Below are positions 54,491 to 63,971 of a stretch of 64,000 nucleotides of DNA, in pieces; the stretch's first letter is position 1, and each line of letters begins with the position of its first letter. This DNA is from Patiriisocius marinus (lineage in GTDB: Bacteria; Bacteroidota; Bacteroidia; Flavobacteriales; Flavobacteriaceae). Position numbers and translations under genes: made by a program. The notes below the pieces were generated by a model. That model saw only the letters and a list, made by a program, of their open reading frames with translations, did not search any database and was not told the origin of the DNA. The stretch lies in NCBI RefSeq assembly GCF_008974325.1, contig NZ_BKCG01000001.1, positions 806,001 to 870,000 on the forward strand. The letters are read 5' to 3'.

Positions 54491-54727
54491 CGAAAACGTA
54501 TTTTAATTCCGGTATAAGTTGGAATTTTGTTAATGAAATAGGGTAATTTTTTACCAATTGCAAAGGTATATATTCTTAAAAAGAAGGACTTTAGTTTTAG
54601 CGTTTTTTATAGCATTTACATTTATCTTACTATATTTAAAATTGACTCAGTGATAATCAATATTTAAATTGTTAAAATTATTTAGCAATTAGTACTATCA
54701 TTAAAATTTCCGAAGTAAAAGACGTCC

Positions 54728-55774
54728 TTATTTTAAAGGTTTCATCTCATTAGGAATTTCTTTATTCATAACTTTAAACCACAGTGGCGGTACTAACGAC
54801 AGTACCATTGAAGTAGGGTAGCCATATGGCATCTGTGGACTTATATCATGGTAATCTAAAAGTTGAAATTTTTTATGAGATCGGTAATGGTGATCGCTAT
54901 GTCTTGTTAATTCGTAAAGAATAACACGACCAATTACGTGGTTAGAATTCCAAGAATGTATTTCGGTAACGCGTTCATATCTACCAGAGGCTTTTTTCTT
55001 TCTAATTAGCCCATAATGCTCAATATAGTTGATAGTTTCAAGTAAAATTACACCTGTAACTGCTATTATAAGCGCAATAATTAAAGCAAAACTTCCAAAG
55101 AAAAAATAGATAGTTGCTAAATAAGTTGCTTGTATAATCAAATACCAAAACATATCATTTTTAAAACTGAAATATGACAAATTTGATCGCTTTAGTAAGT
55201 CCCCTTGAATTTTCCACGCTTTTATATATTGCCTAAAAGTTGAAGTTAACCAAAACGAATAAACACTTTGATTAAACCTTGCTGTAGCAGGGTCTTCCGG
55301 TGTTGCTGCATTTAAGTGATGCCCAAAATTGTGTTCAATAAAAAAGTGCATATATAAGGCTGGAAGTAATAATAACTTCCCTAATAATCTTTCAAATTGT
55401 AGTTTTCTGTGTCCTAATTCGTGACCTACATTTATGCCATTACTACCCACTACAATTCCAACCGAAATAGTTAACCCAATTACCTCAAATGTTGAATAAT
55501 TAGCTGTAGATAAATTTCCTAAAAACCAAAATATAATACCGAACACAATTGGTACGTTTAAGTATAAAAGCAAATTGTAATACTTATTTTCGTTTTTAGA
55601 GATACGTGACTTTTCGTCTAGATTTTCAGTTTTTACAGGGAGTAGTATTTCTAAAATAGGAATAATTACAAAAGTGAAAACAGGTGTAAAAAAAGACCAA
55701 TAACTTCTAAATACAATGCCAACTACCGCAGTTAACGGAATTGCATAGGCTAGTAAATATTTTAAATCTTTCAT
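54728..55774 (-). CDS. Membrane diiron hydroxylase, alkane 1-monooxygenase (AlkB)-like
   Basis: A 348-aa integral membrane protein with ~six helices and all four histidine regions of the AlkB class: HELGHRK, EHNFGHH, NYIEHYG and RHSDHHYR. By family it hydroxylates terminal carbons of alkanes or related lipids with O2, needing rubredoxin and its reductase, none of which is encoded nearby. Substrate not deducible; it may act on fatty-acyl chains. Divergent from the DUF4175 gene. Confidence 0.87.
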   Translation of the reverse strand: MKDLKYLLAYAIPLTAVVGIVFRSYWSFFTPVFTFVIIPILEILLPVKTENLDEKSRISKNENKYYNLLLYLNVPIVFGIIFWFLGNLSTANYSTFEVIGLTISVGIVVGSNGINVGHELGHRKLQFERLLGKLLLLPALYMHFFIEHNFGHHLNAATPEDPATARFNQSVYSFWLTSTFRQYIKAWKIQGDLLKRSNLSYFSFKNDMFWYLIIQATYLATIYFFFGSFALIIALIIAVTGVILLETINYIEHYGLIRKKKASGRYERVTEIHSWNSNHVIGRVILYELTRHSDHHYRSHKKFQLLDYHDISPQMPYGYPTSMVLSLVPPLWFKVMNKEIPNEMKPLK

Positions 55775-55853
55775 TAACAGTGTTTTTCGGCTTATTTTTT
55801 GTGGAGTATAATTGTTGTAATTTAGATGTTCTGTAAAATTCAGAAAAAAACCT

Positions 55854-58800
55854 ATGAGTTCATTTTCTCTTATCCAGCAAAAGCTGGAACAATTTATAAA
55901 AAAATACTATACAAACGAGTTGATTAAAGGAGCTATTCTTTTTTTCGCTATTGGTTTATTGTGGTTTCTTATCACATTACTGTTAGAGTACTTTTTGTGG
56001 TTGAACCCTTCTGGACGAACAATTCTTTTCTGGACGTTTGTTGTTGTTGAAGCAGGGTTATTTGTGCGTTTTATAGCATTTCCGTTAATGAAGTTGTTTA
56101 AACTACAACAGGGAATAAGTAATGAAGATGCTGCAACTATAATAGGGAGTCATTTTCCTCAGGTAAGTGATAAATTATTAAACGTTATTCAATTAAATCA
56201 AAACCAAAGAGAATCGGAATTATTAGCCGCAAGTATTGACCAGAAAGCTGGAGAAATGCAACCTGTGGTTTTTAATCAAGCTGTAAACTTTAAAAAGAAC
56301 GCAAAGTATTTGAAATATGCGGCTATTCCATTAGTAATTTTTGGATTGGTTAGTTTACTTGGTGAGAAAGACACTTTTAGTAGTAGTTATGAGCGTGTTG
56401 TAAATTATGATACAGCTTATGAACCACCAGCGCCATTTAGTTTTTACGTGCTTAATGAAAACTTGAATGCAATTGAGAATAAACCATTTACAATTCAAGT
56501 TAGAACAGAAGGCGAAGCAGTTCCAGAAAAGGCAAGTGTAATTTATAATGGAGAAAGTTATTTTTTACAACAAACAGCACCAGGGGTATTTGAATATACT
56601 TTTTTACAACCTTATGAGGATATCACATTTGAGTTAAAAGCAAATAAAGTTACTTCGAAAGAATACTCTTTAAGTGTGGTTAAAACACCATCGTTATTAG
56701 GTTTTGAAATGATTTTAGATTTTCCAAGCTATACAGGTAGACGTGATGAGGTTTTAAAAAGCACAGGAAATGGAACAGTCCCTGAAGGAACCCGTGCATC
56801 TTGGAAAGTTCAAACAAAAAACACAGACAAAGTTTCGTTAAAACTCCGTGACACCAGCTTTTTATTCTCAAGTAAAGGAGATCAGTTTAATTTTGATAAA
56901 GGTATTTACTCCAAGTTAGATTATGCTATCACTACATCTAACTCAAATCTAAAGGAATACGAAAACCTTTCATTTACACTTAATGTAATCAAAGATGAAT
57001 ATCCCGAGATTGATGTGCAGTCTAAACAAGACAGCTTAAGTAGTGAAATAGTTTATTTTCTTGGAGATGTATCGGATGATTATGGTTTAACAAAATTGCA
57101 ATTAGTGTATTATCCAGATGGTCAACAAGAAGCAAAAAAGTTTAAAACATTAACTATTTCTAAAAGTAATGTAGATCAATTTATATATACTTTTCCTGGT
57201 GATATAGATTTAACAGAAGGTGTTTCTTATGAGTATTACTTTGAAATATTCGATAATGACCAAGTTCACAATTTTAAGAGCACTAAATCTGGTGTTTATA
57301 ATTTCAGAAAACTTACGGAAGATGAGTTAGAAAACGAACAATTGCAAAATCAAGATAATGCCATTAAAGGAATGGACAAAGCGCTTGATGAAATGAAGAA
57401 ACAAGATAAGCGCCTTGAAGAAATTGAAAAACTTCAAAAAGAAAAAGAAGAGCTTAATTGGAACGACCAAAAAAAGCTAGAAGATGTTCTTAAACGTCAA
57501 AAACAGCAAGAACAAATGATGCAGAAATTTTCTAAAGAGCTTCAAGAAAATTTAGAAAATTTCCAGCCAGAAAATGAAGAAAAAGATCCTTTTAAAGAGA
57601 AACTAGAAGAACGTTTAGAAAAGAATCAAGAAAAATTAAAAGAGAACGAAAAGCTTTTAGAAGAATTAGAAAAACTTCAAGAAAAACTAACGAAAGAAGA
57701 ACTTACCGAAAAATTAGAAAAAGTTTCAAAACAAAACAAGAATCAAGAAAAAAATCTTGAACAACTATTAGAGCTTACTAAACGCTATTATGTAAATAAG
57801 AAAAGTGAAAAGTTAGCTGAAGAGCTTTTTAAATTAGGAGAAGAACAAGAACAACTTGCTGACAAACCTAAGGAAGAAAATACGAAAGAGGAGCAGGAAA
57901 AAATCAACGAAAAGTTTGAACAGTACAAAAAGGAAATGGAAAAGCTTCAAGAAGAAAACGAAGCATTGAAAGATCCAATGAAAATGGAGCAGGATAAAAT
58001 AGGTGAAAAAATAGTTGATAAAGAGCAAGAAAATGCTACTGATAAGTTAGAAAAGCAAGACTCAGAAGGTGCTAAAAAAAGCCAAAAGAATGCAGGAAAA
58101 AAAATGCAGGAAATGGGTCAACAAATGCAGATGCAAATGGCTAGTGGTGGCGAAGAGCAAATACAAGAAGATGTAGCGATGCTTCGCCAAATTCTAGATA
58201 ATCTAGTAGTGTTTTCTTTTAGACAAGAAGGGTTGATGGAGGAATTTAAAACCACAGACTACGGAAATCCTATTTTTGGAAAAAGATTAAATATTCAAAA
58301 CGATTTAAAACAAAATTTTCAACACATTGATGATAGCTTATTTACACTATCGTTGCGTCAACCAGCATTGAGCGAAGAGATAAATGAATCGATTACTGAG
58401 GTGCAATACAACATTGATAAGTCAATGGAGCGTCTTGCCGAAAATCAGCTTAGACAAGGTATTAGTAGCCAACAGTACACGGTAACAGGAACCAACGAAT
58501 TAGCTAATTTGCTTACCAATATGTTGACTAATATGCAACAGCAATCTATGGGCCAAGGCAGTGGTGGTTCAGGTCAAGGACAACCTTCTCCAGGTCAAGG
58601 AAGTGGCTCAGGTCAAGGTTTTCAATTACCAGATATTATCGAAAAGCAAAAAAGTTTAGGTGAGAAAATGGAAGAAGGAATGGGCAAAGGTGAAGGTAAT
58701 AAAGGAGAGGGTGAAGGAGAAGGAGAAGGTAAAGGAGAAGGAGAAGGAGAAGGAGAGGGTGAAGGGCAAGGTGAGGGCGAAGGAGATGGAGATGGAAAAG

Positions 58801-59279
58801 GAAGTGAAAACGGTAATGGAGGAGCGATTGGGAATGATAGTAAAGAAGGGAATGGTGAAAGCGAAAATAATGATGGTGAACTATATGAAATATATAAACA
58901 ACAACAGCAATTGCGTCAAGAGTTAGAGGATAAGTTGAGTAAGGAAGGACTAGATGGTCGTGGAGGAGATTTGTTGAAAAAAATGGAACAGATTGAAGAT
59001 CAGTTGTTGGATAAGGGGTTTAATCAACGTACACTTGAGAAAATGCTCAATCTTCAATATGAATTACTAAAACTAGAAGAAGCAGATTTTGAACAAGGCC
59101 AAGATACTAAACGTGAATCTCAAACCAATAAAAAGAAGTATAACAATACTTTACGTATGACACCAGAGGATATAAAAAAGTACTTTAATACAACCGAAAT
59201 ATTAAACCGTGAAGCTTTACCACTACGACCAGAGTATAAGCAAAAAGTCCAAACATATTTTAAAAAAATCAATGATTGA
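55854..59279 (+). CDS. DUF4175-family large membrane/coiled-coil protein
   Basis: An 1141-aa protein. Two N-terminal helices (~25-45 and 52-75) and a third (~155-170), then a ~300-residue folded region, a long charged coiled coil (~490-740, Glu/Lys/Gln-rich), and a low-complexity Gly/Gln then Gly/Glu segment (~903-985, repeated GEGEGEG). The DUF4175 assignment rests on this layout and on the neighbouring ybeY and mnmG. Function unknown. Its stop overlaps the ybeY start by 8 bp (ATGATTGA). Confidence 0.85.
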   Translation: MSSFSLIQQKLEQFIKKYYTNELIKGAILFFAIGLLWFLITLLLEYFLWLNPSGRTILFWTFVVVEAGLFVRFIAFPLMKLFKLQQGISNEDAATIIGSHFPQVSDKLLNVIQLNQNQRESELLAASIDQKAGEMQPVVFNQAVNFKKNAKYLKYAAIPLVIFGLVSLLGEKDTFSSSYERVVNYDTAYEPPAPFSFYVLNENLNAIENKPFTIQVRTEGEAVPEKASVIYNGESYFLQQTAPGVFEYTFLQPYEDITFELKANKVTSKEYSLSVVKTPSLLGFEMILDFPSYTGRRDEVLKSTGNGTVPEGTRASWKVQTKNTDKVSLKLRDTSFLFSSKGDQFNFDKGIYSKLDYAITTSNSNLKEYENLSFTLNVIKDEYPEIDVQSKQDSLSSEIVYFLGDVSDDYGLTKLQLVYYPDGQQEAKKFKTLTISKSNVDQFIYTFPGDIDLTEGVSYEYYFEIFDNDQVHNFKSTKSGVYNFRKLTEDELENEQLQNQDNAIKGMDKALDEMKKQDKRLEEIEKLQKEKEELNWNDQKKLEDVLKRQKQQEQMMQKFSKELQENLENFQPENEEKDPFKEKLEERLEKNQEKLKENEKLLEELEKLQEKLTKEELTEKLEKVSKQNKNQEKNLEQLLELTKRYYVNKKSEKLAEELFKLGEEQEQLADKPKEENTKEEQEKINEKFEQYKKEMEKLQEENEALKDPMKMEQDKIGEKIVDKEQENATDKLEKQDSEGAKKSQKNAGKKMQEMGQQMQMQMASGGEEQIQEDVAMLRQILDNLVVFSFRQEGLMEEFKTTDYGNPIFGKRLNIQNDLKQNFQHIDDSLFTLSLRQPALSEEINESITEVQYNIDKSMERLAENQLRQGISSQQYTVTGTNELANLLTNMLTNMQQQSMGQGSGGSGQGQPSPGQGSGSGQGFQLPDIIEKQKSLGEKMEEGMGKGEGNKGEGEGEGEGKGEGEGEGEGEGQGEGEGDGDGKGSENGNGGAIGNDSKEGNGESENNDGELYEIYKQQQQLRQELEDKLSKEGLDGRGGDLLKKMEQIEDQLLDKGFNQRTLEKMLNLQYELLKLEEADFEQGQDTKRESQTNKKKYNNTLRMTPEDIKKYFNTTEILNREALPLRPEYKQKVQTYFKKIND

Positions 59280-59688
59280 GTTTTATTCAGAAACAGATTT
59301 TTCATTACCAAATGAAGAGGTTATATCCCAGTGGATTGAAAGTGTTATCAAATCAGAAAACTGTGAACTAGGAGAAATTACCTATGTTTTTTGTGACGAT
59401 GAATACCTACATAAATTGAATGTTCAATTTTTGAACCACGATACTTTGACTGATATTATAAGTTTTGATAATTCTTTAGGGAAGCAAATTCACGGTGAAA
59501 TATATATTTCTATTGAGCGAGTAAGAGAGAATGCTACAGAATTTAATGTTTCATTTGTAGACGAATTGCATAGAGTAATCATACACGGAGTTTTACATTA
59601 TTGTGGTTATAAAGACAAAACTATTGATCAAGAAGCGTTGATGAGAACTAAAGAAAACATTGCTTTAACTATGCGTTCTTTTAGTTAG
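59272..59688 (+). CDS. ybeY: Endoribonuclease/rRNA maturation factor YbeY
   Basis: A 138-aa zinc-dependent RNase-like protein acting in 16S rRNA maturation and ribosome quality control. Start ATG 59272, overlapping the upstream stop. The zinc motif HRVIIHGVLHYCGYKD has the family H-G-x-L-H-x-x-G-Y core; the last ligand, usually His, is Asp here, as common in the phylum (from memory). It also has the DEYLHKLNVQFL and DTLTDIISFD segments. Confidence 0.94.
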   Translation: MIEFYSETDFSLPNEEVISQWIESVIKSENCELGEITYVFCDDEYLHKLNVQFLNHDTLTDIISFDNSLGKQIHGEIYISIERVRENATEFNVSFVDELHRVIIHGVLHYCGYKDKTIDQEALMRTKENIALTMRSFS

Positions 59689-59722
59689 AGGACTGATATT
59701 CAATATTTTATACATTTAACTA

Positions 59723-59751
59723 TTTGATTATAAGTTAATTAACTATCTTTG
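59723..59751 (+). promoter_or_regulatory. Bacteroidota-type promoter upstream of mnmG
   Basis: The -33 element TTTG (59723-59726), a 17-bp spacer and the -7 element TATCTTTG (59744-59751) match the TTTG-N17-23-TAnnTTTG consensus. The mnmG ATG follows 72 bp downstream, with the parS-like palindrome in the leader. Confidence 0.65.
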
Positions 59752-59785
59752 CCGCCCATTTTTATGAGTGTTTTTGTTGTTTTTT

Positions 59786-59807
59786 AATTGTTCCACGTGG
59801 AACAATT
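59786..59807. other. parS-like centromere site in the mnmG leader
   Basis: A perfect 22-bp palindrome whose core is TGTTCCACGTGGAACA (59789-59804), matching the ParB-binding parS consensus TGTTNCACGTGNAACA. A second copy lies just after mnmG. Such sites mark the origin-proximal region that ParABS segregates; parA and parB are not in the window. Confidence 0.8.
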
Positions 59808-59823
59808 TTTAAAATCCCTTTTT

Positions 59824-61695
59824 ATGTTTGATAAAGAATATGATGTTATAGTAGTTGGTGGTGGTCATGCAGGTTCTGAAGCAGCAGCAGCAGCAGCTAA
59901 TTTAGGTTCAAGTACGTTACTTATTACAATGAGTTTGCAAAATATTGCGCAAATGTCTTGTAATCCTGCTATGGGAGGAATAGCGAAAGGGCAAATAGTA
60001 AGAGAAATAGATGCTCTTGGTGGTTATAGTGGTATTGTTTCAGACAAAACGGCTATTCAATTTAAAATGTTGAATAAATCAAAAGGACCAGCAATGTGGA
60101 GTCCGAGAGTTCAAAGTGATCGAATGAGATTTGCTGAAGAGTGGAGACTTATGTTAGAGGGAACTGAAAATCTAGATTTCTATCAAGAAATGGTTTCAGG
60201 ACTAATGGTCGAAGGTGATAAAATTGTGGGTGTTAAAACATCACTTGGTGTTGAGGTAAGAGCTAAATCTGTAATTTTAACAAACGGAACATTTTTAAAT
60301 GGTTTAATTCACATTGGTGAAAAACAATTTGGTGGTGGTAGAGCTGGAGAAAGAGCAGCACATGGAATTACAAAAGAATTAACCGATCTTGGTTTTGAAG
60401 CTGGTAGAATGAAAACAGGAACACCTCCTAGAGTTGATGGGAGATCATTAGATTTTTCTAAAATGATAGTTCAACCAGGGGATGAAAAACCTGAGAAATT
60501 TAGTTATTTAGATAGTACATCGCCTTTAAAAATTCAGCGTGATTGTCATATGAGTTATACTTCTCTTGAAGTTCATAATTTATTAAGAGAAGGCTTTGAT
60601 AGATCTCCAATGTTTAATGGATCTATTCAAAGTATTGGCCCACGTTATTGTCCTTCCATAGAAGATAAAATTAATCGTTTTGCAGACAAGGATAGGCATC
60701 AATTATTTGTTGAGCCTGAAGGGTGGAATACTGTAGAATATTACGTAAATGGTTTTTCAACTTCGTTGCCTGAAGATATTCAATTTAAAGCTTTACGTCA
60801 AGTAGCGGGTTTTGAAAATGTAAAGTTTTTTAGACCTGGTTATGCAATTGAATATGATTATTTCCCACCTACACAATTAAAGCATACATTAGAAACTAAA
60901 CGTATCAATGGTCTTTATTTTGCAGGTCAAATTAATGGAACTACTGGTTATGAAGAAGCCGCTTCTCAAGGCTTAATGGCTGGAATAAATGCACATTTAA
61001 AAGTGCGTGAGGAGGAGCCGTTTATTATAAAAAGAAATGAAGCTTATATCGGTGTTTTGATTGACGATCTCATTACAAAAGGAACTGAAGAACCTTATCG
61101 AATGTTTACTTCTAGAGCAGAATATAGAACTCTCTTACGACAAGATAATGCAGATTTTAGATTAACTCCTATGTCAAATACGATTGGTTTGGCATCTGAT
61201 GATCGTTTAAGAAGAATGGAAAAAAAGAAAGAACAAAGTGTAAATTTTGTAAAATTCTTAAAAGATACTAGTGTCGTTCCGGAAGTTATTAATCCTATTT
61301 TAGAGAGTAAAAACTCGGCAGTTGTTAAACAAAGTGACAAGATTTTTAAATCATTCTCGCGTCCTAATATTACAATGGATGATATGGCTACCATTATAGA
61401 AGTAGCAGATTATATAGATAAAAATCAACTTGATCACGAAGTGCTTCAGCAAACAGAAATCCAAGTTAAGTACGCTGGTTATATTGCTAAAGAAAAGAAT
61501 AATGCTGACAAGTTAAACAGATTAGAAGGGATAAAGATACCTACTAACTTCGATTATTCTAAGCTTAAGTCTTTATCATATGAGGCACGCGAAAAACTAT
61601 CTGCAATTAAACCGGTAACTGTTTCACAGGCTTCTCGAATTAGTGGTGTATCTCCAAATGATATTTCTGTGATGCTTGTTTATATGGGGCGTTAA
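59824..61695 (+). CDS. mnmG: tRNA uridine-5-carboxymethylaminomethyl modification enzyme MnmG (GidA)
   Basis: A 623-aa FAD enzyme that with MnmE forms cmnm5U34 in tRNAs. I start at ATG 59824 (MFDKEYDVIVVGGGHAG), with GGGHAG at 12-17; an upstream TTG (59788) lies inside the parS site. Further markers: CNPAMGGIAKGQIVREIDALGG and GRMKTGTPPRVDGRS, IDDLITKGTEEPYRMFTSRAE, C-terminal helical domain. Its two flanking parS-like sites fit the common origin-proximal position of gidA in bacteria. Confidence 0.96.
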   Translation: MFDKEYDVIVVGGGHAGSEAAAAAANLGSSTLLITMSLQNIAQMSCNPAMGGIAKGQIVREIDALGGYSGIVSDKTAIQFKMLNKSKGPAMWSPRVQSDRMRFAEEWRLMLEGTENLDFYQEMVSGLMVEGDKIVGVKTSLGVEVRAKSVILTNGTFLNGLIHIGEKQFGGGRAGERAAHGITKELTDLGFEAGRMKTGTPPRVDGRSLDFSKMIVQPGDEKPEKFSYLDSTSPLKIQRDCHMSYTSLEVHNLLREGFDRSPMFNGSIQSIGPRYCPSIEDKINRFADKDRHQLFVEPEGWNTVEYYVNGFSTSLPEDIQFKALRQVAGFENVKFFRPGYAIEYDYFPPTQLKHTLETKRINGLYFAGQINGTTGYEEAASQGLMAGINAHLKVREEEPFIIKRNEAYIGVLIDDLITKGTEEPYRMFTSRAEYRTLLRQDNADFRLTPMSNTIGLASDDRLRRMEKKKEQSVNFVKFLKDTSVVPEVINPILESKNSAVVKQSDKIFKSFSRPNITMDDMATIIEVADYIDKNQLDHEVLQQTEIQVKYAGYIAKEKNNADKLNRLEGIKIPTNFDYSKLKSLSYEAREKLSAIKPVTVSQASRISGVSPNDISVMLVYMGR

Positions 61696-61700
61696 AAAGT

Positions 61701-61716
61701 TGTTTCACGTGGAACA
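61701..61716. other. parS-like site just after mnmG
   Basis: TGTTTCACGTGGAACA matches the parS consensus with one non-palindromic position. It starts 5 bp after the mnmG stop. Confidence 0.75.
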
Positions 61717-61827
61717 ATGAATTTCATTTTCGAAACCAAAGATTTAAATTAAATGCTATTAGACGACAAATCATTTAATTGATTTTACAATAGCTAATAA
61801 AATTATTCCCTACATTAAAAAATAATT

Positions 61828-62667
61828 TTGAACACTTCTCTAATTCATAGTAAAACAAAAGATCATTTTAAAACAGGTGAGGAGTTCTCATTGGTTTGGA
61901 ATACTGATCACGATATGCTGATTACTACACCACAACCTTCAGTAGAAAAATTGTCCTATTATTATGAAAGTGAAAATTACATTTCACATAATGATGATGC
62001 GAAAGGTGTCATGGCATTTTTATATAGAACAGTAAAAAGGCGATCATTAAAAAACAAAATTTCATTAATAGAATCTCGTCTAGGTACTAAAGGAAGTTTA
62101 TTAGATGTTGGAGCTGGTACAGGAGAATTTTGTAAAGTCGCATTTGATAATAATTGGAAAGTTGAAGGAGTAGAGCCGAGTAAAGTGGCATTAAAATTTG
62201 CTAATGAAAAAGGTATTAAAATGTATACTTCTATAGAAAATGTAGTTGACAAAAAATACGATGTAATTACATTATGGCATGTGCTAGAACATCTTCCTAA
62301 TCTTGACGATGTAATCAAAAAGCTCTCAGATTTATTGAAACCCAATGGAGTTTTAATAATAGCTGTTCCCAATTACAATTCATTTGATGCGGGCTATTAT
62401 AAATCATTCTGGGCAGCATTTGATGTGCCTCGTCATTTATGGCATTTTTCTAAAGAAAGCATTCCTAGGTTATTTAAAGAAAGCTTTAAAGTAGAATCTA
62501 TTAAACCAATGTGGTTCGATTCTTTTTATGTGAGTTTACTTTCTGAAAAATATAAATCAGGATCTGGCTTTTCAATTAAAGCCTTATTTGTGGGATTAAT
62601 ATCAAATGTTAAGGCAATTTTCACTAAAGAGTATTCATCAGTAGTTTATTGTCTTAGGAAAGGGTGA
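61828..62667 (+). CDS. Class I SAM-dependent methyltransferase
   Basis: A 279-aa methyltransferase. SAM motif I LLDVGAGTGEFC (~92-103), motif II-like VEGVEPSKVA, and VITLWHVLEHLPNLDDVI. The zinc-free N-terminal half carries WNTDHDMLITTPQPS, the UbiE/COQ5-like or TehB-like pattern of flavobacterial methyltransferases that follow mnmG. The start is TTG 61828 because an in-frame stop lies at 61816-61818 and no ATG follows it early. Target unknown. Confidence 0.85.
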   Translation: MNTSLIHSKTKDHFKTGEEFSLVWNTDHDMLITTPQPSVEKLSYYYESENYISHNDDAKGVMAFLYRTVKRRSLKNKISLIESRLGTKGSLLDVGAGTGEFCKVAFDNNWKVEGVEPSKVALKFANEKGIKMYTSIENVVDKKYDVITLWHVLEHLPNLDDVIKKLSDLLKPNGVLIIAVPNYNSFDAGYYKSFWAAFDVPRHLWHFSKESIPRLFKESFKVESIKPMWFDSFYVSLLSEKYKSGSGFSIKALFVGLISNVKAIFTKEYSSVVYCLRKG

Positions 62668-62754
62668 TCTAGCCTTTTAAGAGCTGAAACTAAACCGAAA
62701 ACCTTTTTATAAGCACTTTGTAGGCAAGTTGCTAAAAGCTCCTTAAATCGCTTA

Positions 62755-62770
62755 AAAACAGGCCTGTTTT
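62755..62770. terminator. Palindromic hairpin between the methyltransferase and holB
   Basis: AAAACAGGCCTGTTTT is a perfect 16-bp palindrome lying between two convergent genes; it could form AAAACA-GGCC-TGTTTT. A/T-rich flanks make it a weak bidirectional terminator candidate. Confidence 0.4.
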
Positions 62771-62819
62771 AATAAATAAATATTATTATATTAAAACAAC
62801 ACGATAGAAAAGACTAATA

Positions 62820-63968
62820 CTAAGATTTAGCTTGGATCAATCGAGTAAGTTTAATAGAAAGATCAGTGAAAATAATTTTTCCATTTCCATTTCTAGAAAC
62901 ATGGTAAGTAGCTTCTTCTAAAGCTTCAAAAATCTTCACAATATTATTTTGATGAATAAATGGTGCAAATTTCTCAATAGAGAATCCAGTTGCAGGAGCA
63001 TCAAAATAAATTAACGAGTCAGCGCTGTAATTTTTTAGCATTGCTTGCCTAAAAGTTGTACTACAATACGCTAAAAATTTCTTTTGTGTTTCACGGTTTT
63101 GAGATGCTAAATCAATACTCCATTGTAACAAAGGGTTTATGGCAGCTTTATTACCTTTTGCTTTAAATGCAGTACGTACCCATTCAACAAACCATTTTTC
63201 GAATTGTAAATCGTCACCCTCCTCATTTAGGAGTTGGAGCGCTATATTAAGATTTCCGTGTGCTAATTTACTAACTTTTGTTGCTTTTTTAACATCAACA
63301 TTCTCATTATCGGTTAGATATTTTAATATTTCTGAATCAGGTAAAGCGGGAAATTGTAATTTTTGGCACCTACTCCTAATAGTTCCCAAAATCATTTCTT
63401 CTTTTTCAGTGAGCAATAATATAATGGTGTTTTTAGGCGGCTCCTCAATTAGCTTTAATATTTTATTTGATGCTTCCGTATTCATTCTATCTGCCATCCA
63501 AACTACCATTACTTGATAACCACCTTCAAATGGTTTATGGATTAACGTTTTTGAAATCTCTTTAGCTTCATCAACACCTATATTTCCTTGTTTTTTATCA
63601 ATTCCAAGTGCTTCTAACCATTCATATAAAGAACCGTAAGGTTGCGTATTGACAAAACTTCTCCATTCTTCTAAAAAAAAAGAGGAAACAGGATTTTTTT
63701 TAACGTTATCTGTGGTATTCATAGGAAATGAAAAGTGCAAATCTGGATGTGCCAGTTTTGTTACTTTTTGAATACAAGCAGCCTCTTCGACACTCCCAGG
63801 TTGATATTGACTTGTTAATATTGCTTGTGCATAAGCAATAGCCATTGGTAAAATACCACTTCCAACAGATCCCACAAACAACTGTGCATGTGGTATACGG
63901 TTGTTTTCAACACTTTTGAGAAGGTGATTTTTTAAATGCGTTTGTCCTAATACGTCGTTAAAATGCAT
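62820..63968 (-). CDS. holB: DNA polymerase III delta-prime subunit (HolB-like)
   Basis: A 382-aa clamp-loader subunit. Start ATG 63968 (MHFNDVLGQTHLKNHLLKSV); a TTG 6 bp upstream is the alternative. AAA+ fold with GSVGSGILP (degenerate Walker A, as expected for delta-prime), MADRMNTEASNKILKLIEEPP and the conserved IRSRCQKLQFP at the sensor region. It loads the sliding clamp together with DnaX. The gene runs off to the left of the window end; a -7-like box TACATTTG (63972-63979) ends 3 bp before its start. Confidence 0.92.
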   Translation of the reverse strand: MHFNDVLGQTHLKNHLLKSVENNRIPHAQLFVGSVGSGILPMAIAYAQAILTSQYQPGSVEEAACIQKVTKLAHPDLHFSFPMNTTDNVKKNPVSSFFLEEWRSFVNTQPYGSLYEWLEALGIDKKQGNIGVDEAKEISKTLIHKPFEGGYQVMVVWMADRMNTEASNKILKLIEEPPKNTIILLLTEKEEMILGTIRSRCQKLQFPALPDSEILKYLTDNENVDVKKATKVSKLAHGNLNIALQLLNEEGDDLQFEKWFVEWVRTAFKAKGNKAAINPLLQWSIDLASQNRETQKKFLAYCSTTFRQAMLKNYSADSLIYFDAPATGFSIEKFAPFIHQNNIVKIFEALEEATYHVSRNGNGKIIFTDLSIKLTRLIQAKS

Positions 63969-63971
63969 ATG

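Noticed and set aside
58660-58926. 88-residue Lys/Glu-rich plus-strand frame
   Set aside because: It is a frame shadow of the Gly-Glu repeat in the DUF4175 gene.
59788-59823. TTG start giving mnmG 12 extra residues
   Set aside because: The codon lies within the parS-like palindrome; ATG 59824 begins with the normal family N-terminus.
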